DNA of 64,000 nucleotides, from positions 2,774,132-2,838,131 of the forward strand of contig OY282519.1 in NCBI GenBank assembly GCA_958296405.1, read 5' to 3'. The notes beneath the pieces were generated by a model. That model was not told the DNA's origin. It was given only the letters and a program-made list of their open reading frames with translations, and made no database searches. Positions 63,089-64,000 of this stretch are shown piece after piece. The stretch comes from an uncultured Pseudomonadales bacterium. Its GTDB lineage: Bacteria > Pseudomonadota > Gammaproteobacteria > Pseudomonadales > Azotimanducaceae. Made by a program: the position numbers and the translations under genes. Each line of letters begins with the position of its first letter. The stretch's first letter is position 1.

Positions 63089-64000
63089 ATGCGGTTGCCA
63101 ACTTGGGAAGATCTTGAGAGCGTGGACGAGCAACTCGATGTGCTCGAGTGGCCATTGGACGAGGCGCTCTTCGTTGCGGGCCCTCCGGGATCGGGCAAGA
63201 CCGTCCTTGCTGTGCGAAGAGCCCAGATGGTTGCCGAAAGCGAACCAGATGCCGTCATGTTGACGTACAACCGTATGCTTCGCCGGCTGATGAAACTGCT
63301 AAGCGAACAGAGCAGGATGGCGCAGGCCGATGAAACCCCTGCCTTTCCCGGGTCTATAGCGACGGTGCAGAGCTATGTATGGCGTGACTACTTGGAAAGA
63401 ACGAGAAGCAAACCGCCAACGTCGCCGGACGACCCGTTCGCCTACATCTGGAGCGAGATGCTTCACATCCTCGAACAGGGCGAGAACGCTCCGAACAGGT
63501 CTCATTTGATCGTAGACGAGGGACAGGACTTGGCCGAGGGATTCTTCGAGTACGCATCGCATTACATCTCGGAAACGATGTCCGTATTCGCGGATGATGA
63601 TCAGGCTCTTGCCAATCAACGCACGACATTGGAGCAGATCAAGCGTGCGGCCAATCTGCCCGATCCCATCATCCTTACACAGAATCATCGAAACACGCCT
63701 CAGATCGCTAGTCTAGCCGAACACTTTCATGCGGGGCGGTTGCCGGCGGCCGCGGTTCGGCGATCGTTCTCAGGGGAAGTACCGCGTCTCGTAGAGCATG
63801 CATCGCTTGACACGATAGCACATCGAGTTTCCAACTCGATGCAAACTCAGGGTGGCAGCATAGGTGTTGTCGTCGATCAGAACGAAACAGGGAAGCTTCT
63901 GCTCCACCCGCTCCGCGAGCAACTCCCACAGCATCGCGTCGAGTTCTACACGAACAGCCTTAGGAATGAAGATCAGATTAACGTGCTCGAAGATGGCGTG
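63089..64000 (+). CDS. UvrD-like superfamily I helicase, N-terminal part (cut by window end)
   Basis: At least 304 codons, running off the right edge. Motifs of UvrD/Rep helicases appear in order: Walker A AGPPGSGKTVLA (Lys37), Walker B LIVDEGQDLAEG (Asp143, Glu144), motif III-like FADDDQAL and motif IV-like LTQNHRNTPQ (Asn199 to Asn202). It begins one base after the stop of the methyltransferase-like gene (TAG then ATG). A partner of this type next to an unknown gene in an accessory region suggests a defence or repair role; this is inference. The C-terminus is not visible. Confidence 0.8.
   Translation, partial: MRLPTWEDLESVDEQLDVLEWPLDEALFVAGPPGSGKTVLAVRRAQMVAESEPDAVMLTYNRMLRRLMKLLSEQSRMAQADETPAFPGSIATVQSYVWRDYLERTRSKPPTSPDDPFAYIWSEMLHILEQGENAPNRSHLIVDEGQDLAEGFFEYASHYISETMSVFADDDQALANQRTTLEQIKRAANLPDPIILTQNHRNTPQIASLAEHFHAGRLPAAAVRRSFSGEVPRLVEHASLDTIAHRVSNSMQTQGGSIGVVVDQNETGKLLLHPLREQLPQHRVEFYTNSLRNEDQINVLEDGV

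Noticed and set aside
1-64000. tRNA, rRNA or CRISPR arrays
   Set aside because: I looked for T-loop and acceptor-stem patterns, rRNA landmarks and regularly spaced repeats by eye and found none; a covariance search would be needed to exclude a tRNA fully.

Overview
The window is a GC-rich stretch of bacterial chromosome, densely coded on both strands, and most likely from a gammaproteobacterium. The supporting synteny is hupB-ppiD, yafS-rnhA-dnaQ, a sulfite reductase/DUF934 pair, a type II secretion operon, TonB-dependent receptors, and hemF, nfuA, moaA and gor of proteobacterial type. I see no rRNA, tRNA or CRISPR array. I cannot name the genus from the sequence.

Layout. 0-9 kb: HU protein, the periplasmic chaperone PpiD, a glutathione transferase, the replication-linked trio methyltransferase/RNase HI/DNA polymerase III epsilon, NudC, an SCP2-domain protein, SohB and an acrylyl-CoA reductase. 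9-20 kb: a CPA2 antiporter, sulfite reductase with DUF934, RidA, NfuA, a DAHP synthase preceded by an apparent aromatic-amino-acid attenuator, a BON lipoprotein, HemF, a small inserted NYN-nuclease unit, and a long acyl-CoA dehydrogenase. 20-33 kb: a secreted penicillin-acylase-type hydrolase, a nine-gene type II secretion operon (gspE to gspM, minus strand), a Fur-box-preceded FecA-like receptor and PyrB. 34-51 kb: ETF beta/alpha, a second TonB receptor, ETF-ubiquinone oxidoreductase, MoaA, MurF, SppA, alkaline phosphatase, glutathione reductase and UDP-glucose dehydrogenase. 51-64 kb: a mosaic accessory zone with a MITE-like palindrome, a DNA methyltransferase convergent with a PLD-type nuclease (probable restriction-modification), the LexA-controlled imuA-imuB-dnaE2 mutagenesis cassette, a UDP-glucuronate epimerase, and a methyltransferase-like gene abutting a UvrD-like helicase that runs off the window.

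How the genes fit together. Acyl-CoA dehydrogenase, ETF and ETF-QO form a route from acyl-CoA oxidation to the quinone pool. Ugd and the epimerase would make UDP-glucuronate and then UDP-galacturonate for surface polysaccharide, and the accessory genes lie between them. The type II secretion genes may export periplasmic hydrolases such as the acylase or the phosphatase, but nothing here proves a substrate.

The observations most worth checking are the Trp/Phe/Tyr leader peptide and attenuator before the DAHP synthase, the 110-bp duplication bracketing the NYN-nuclease insertion, the palindrome next to the restriction-modification pair, and the methyltransferase-like/helicase pair at the right edge.
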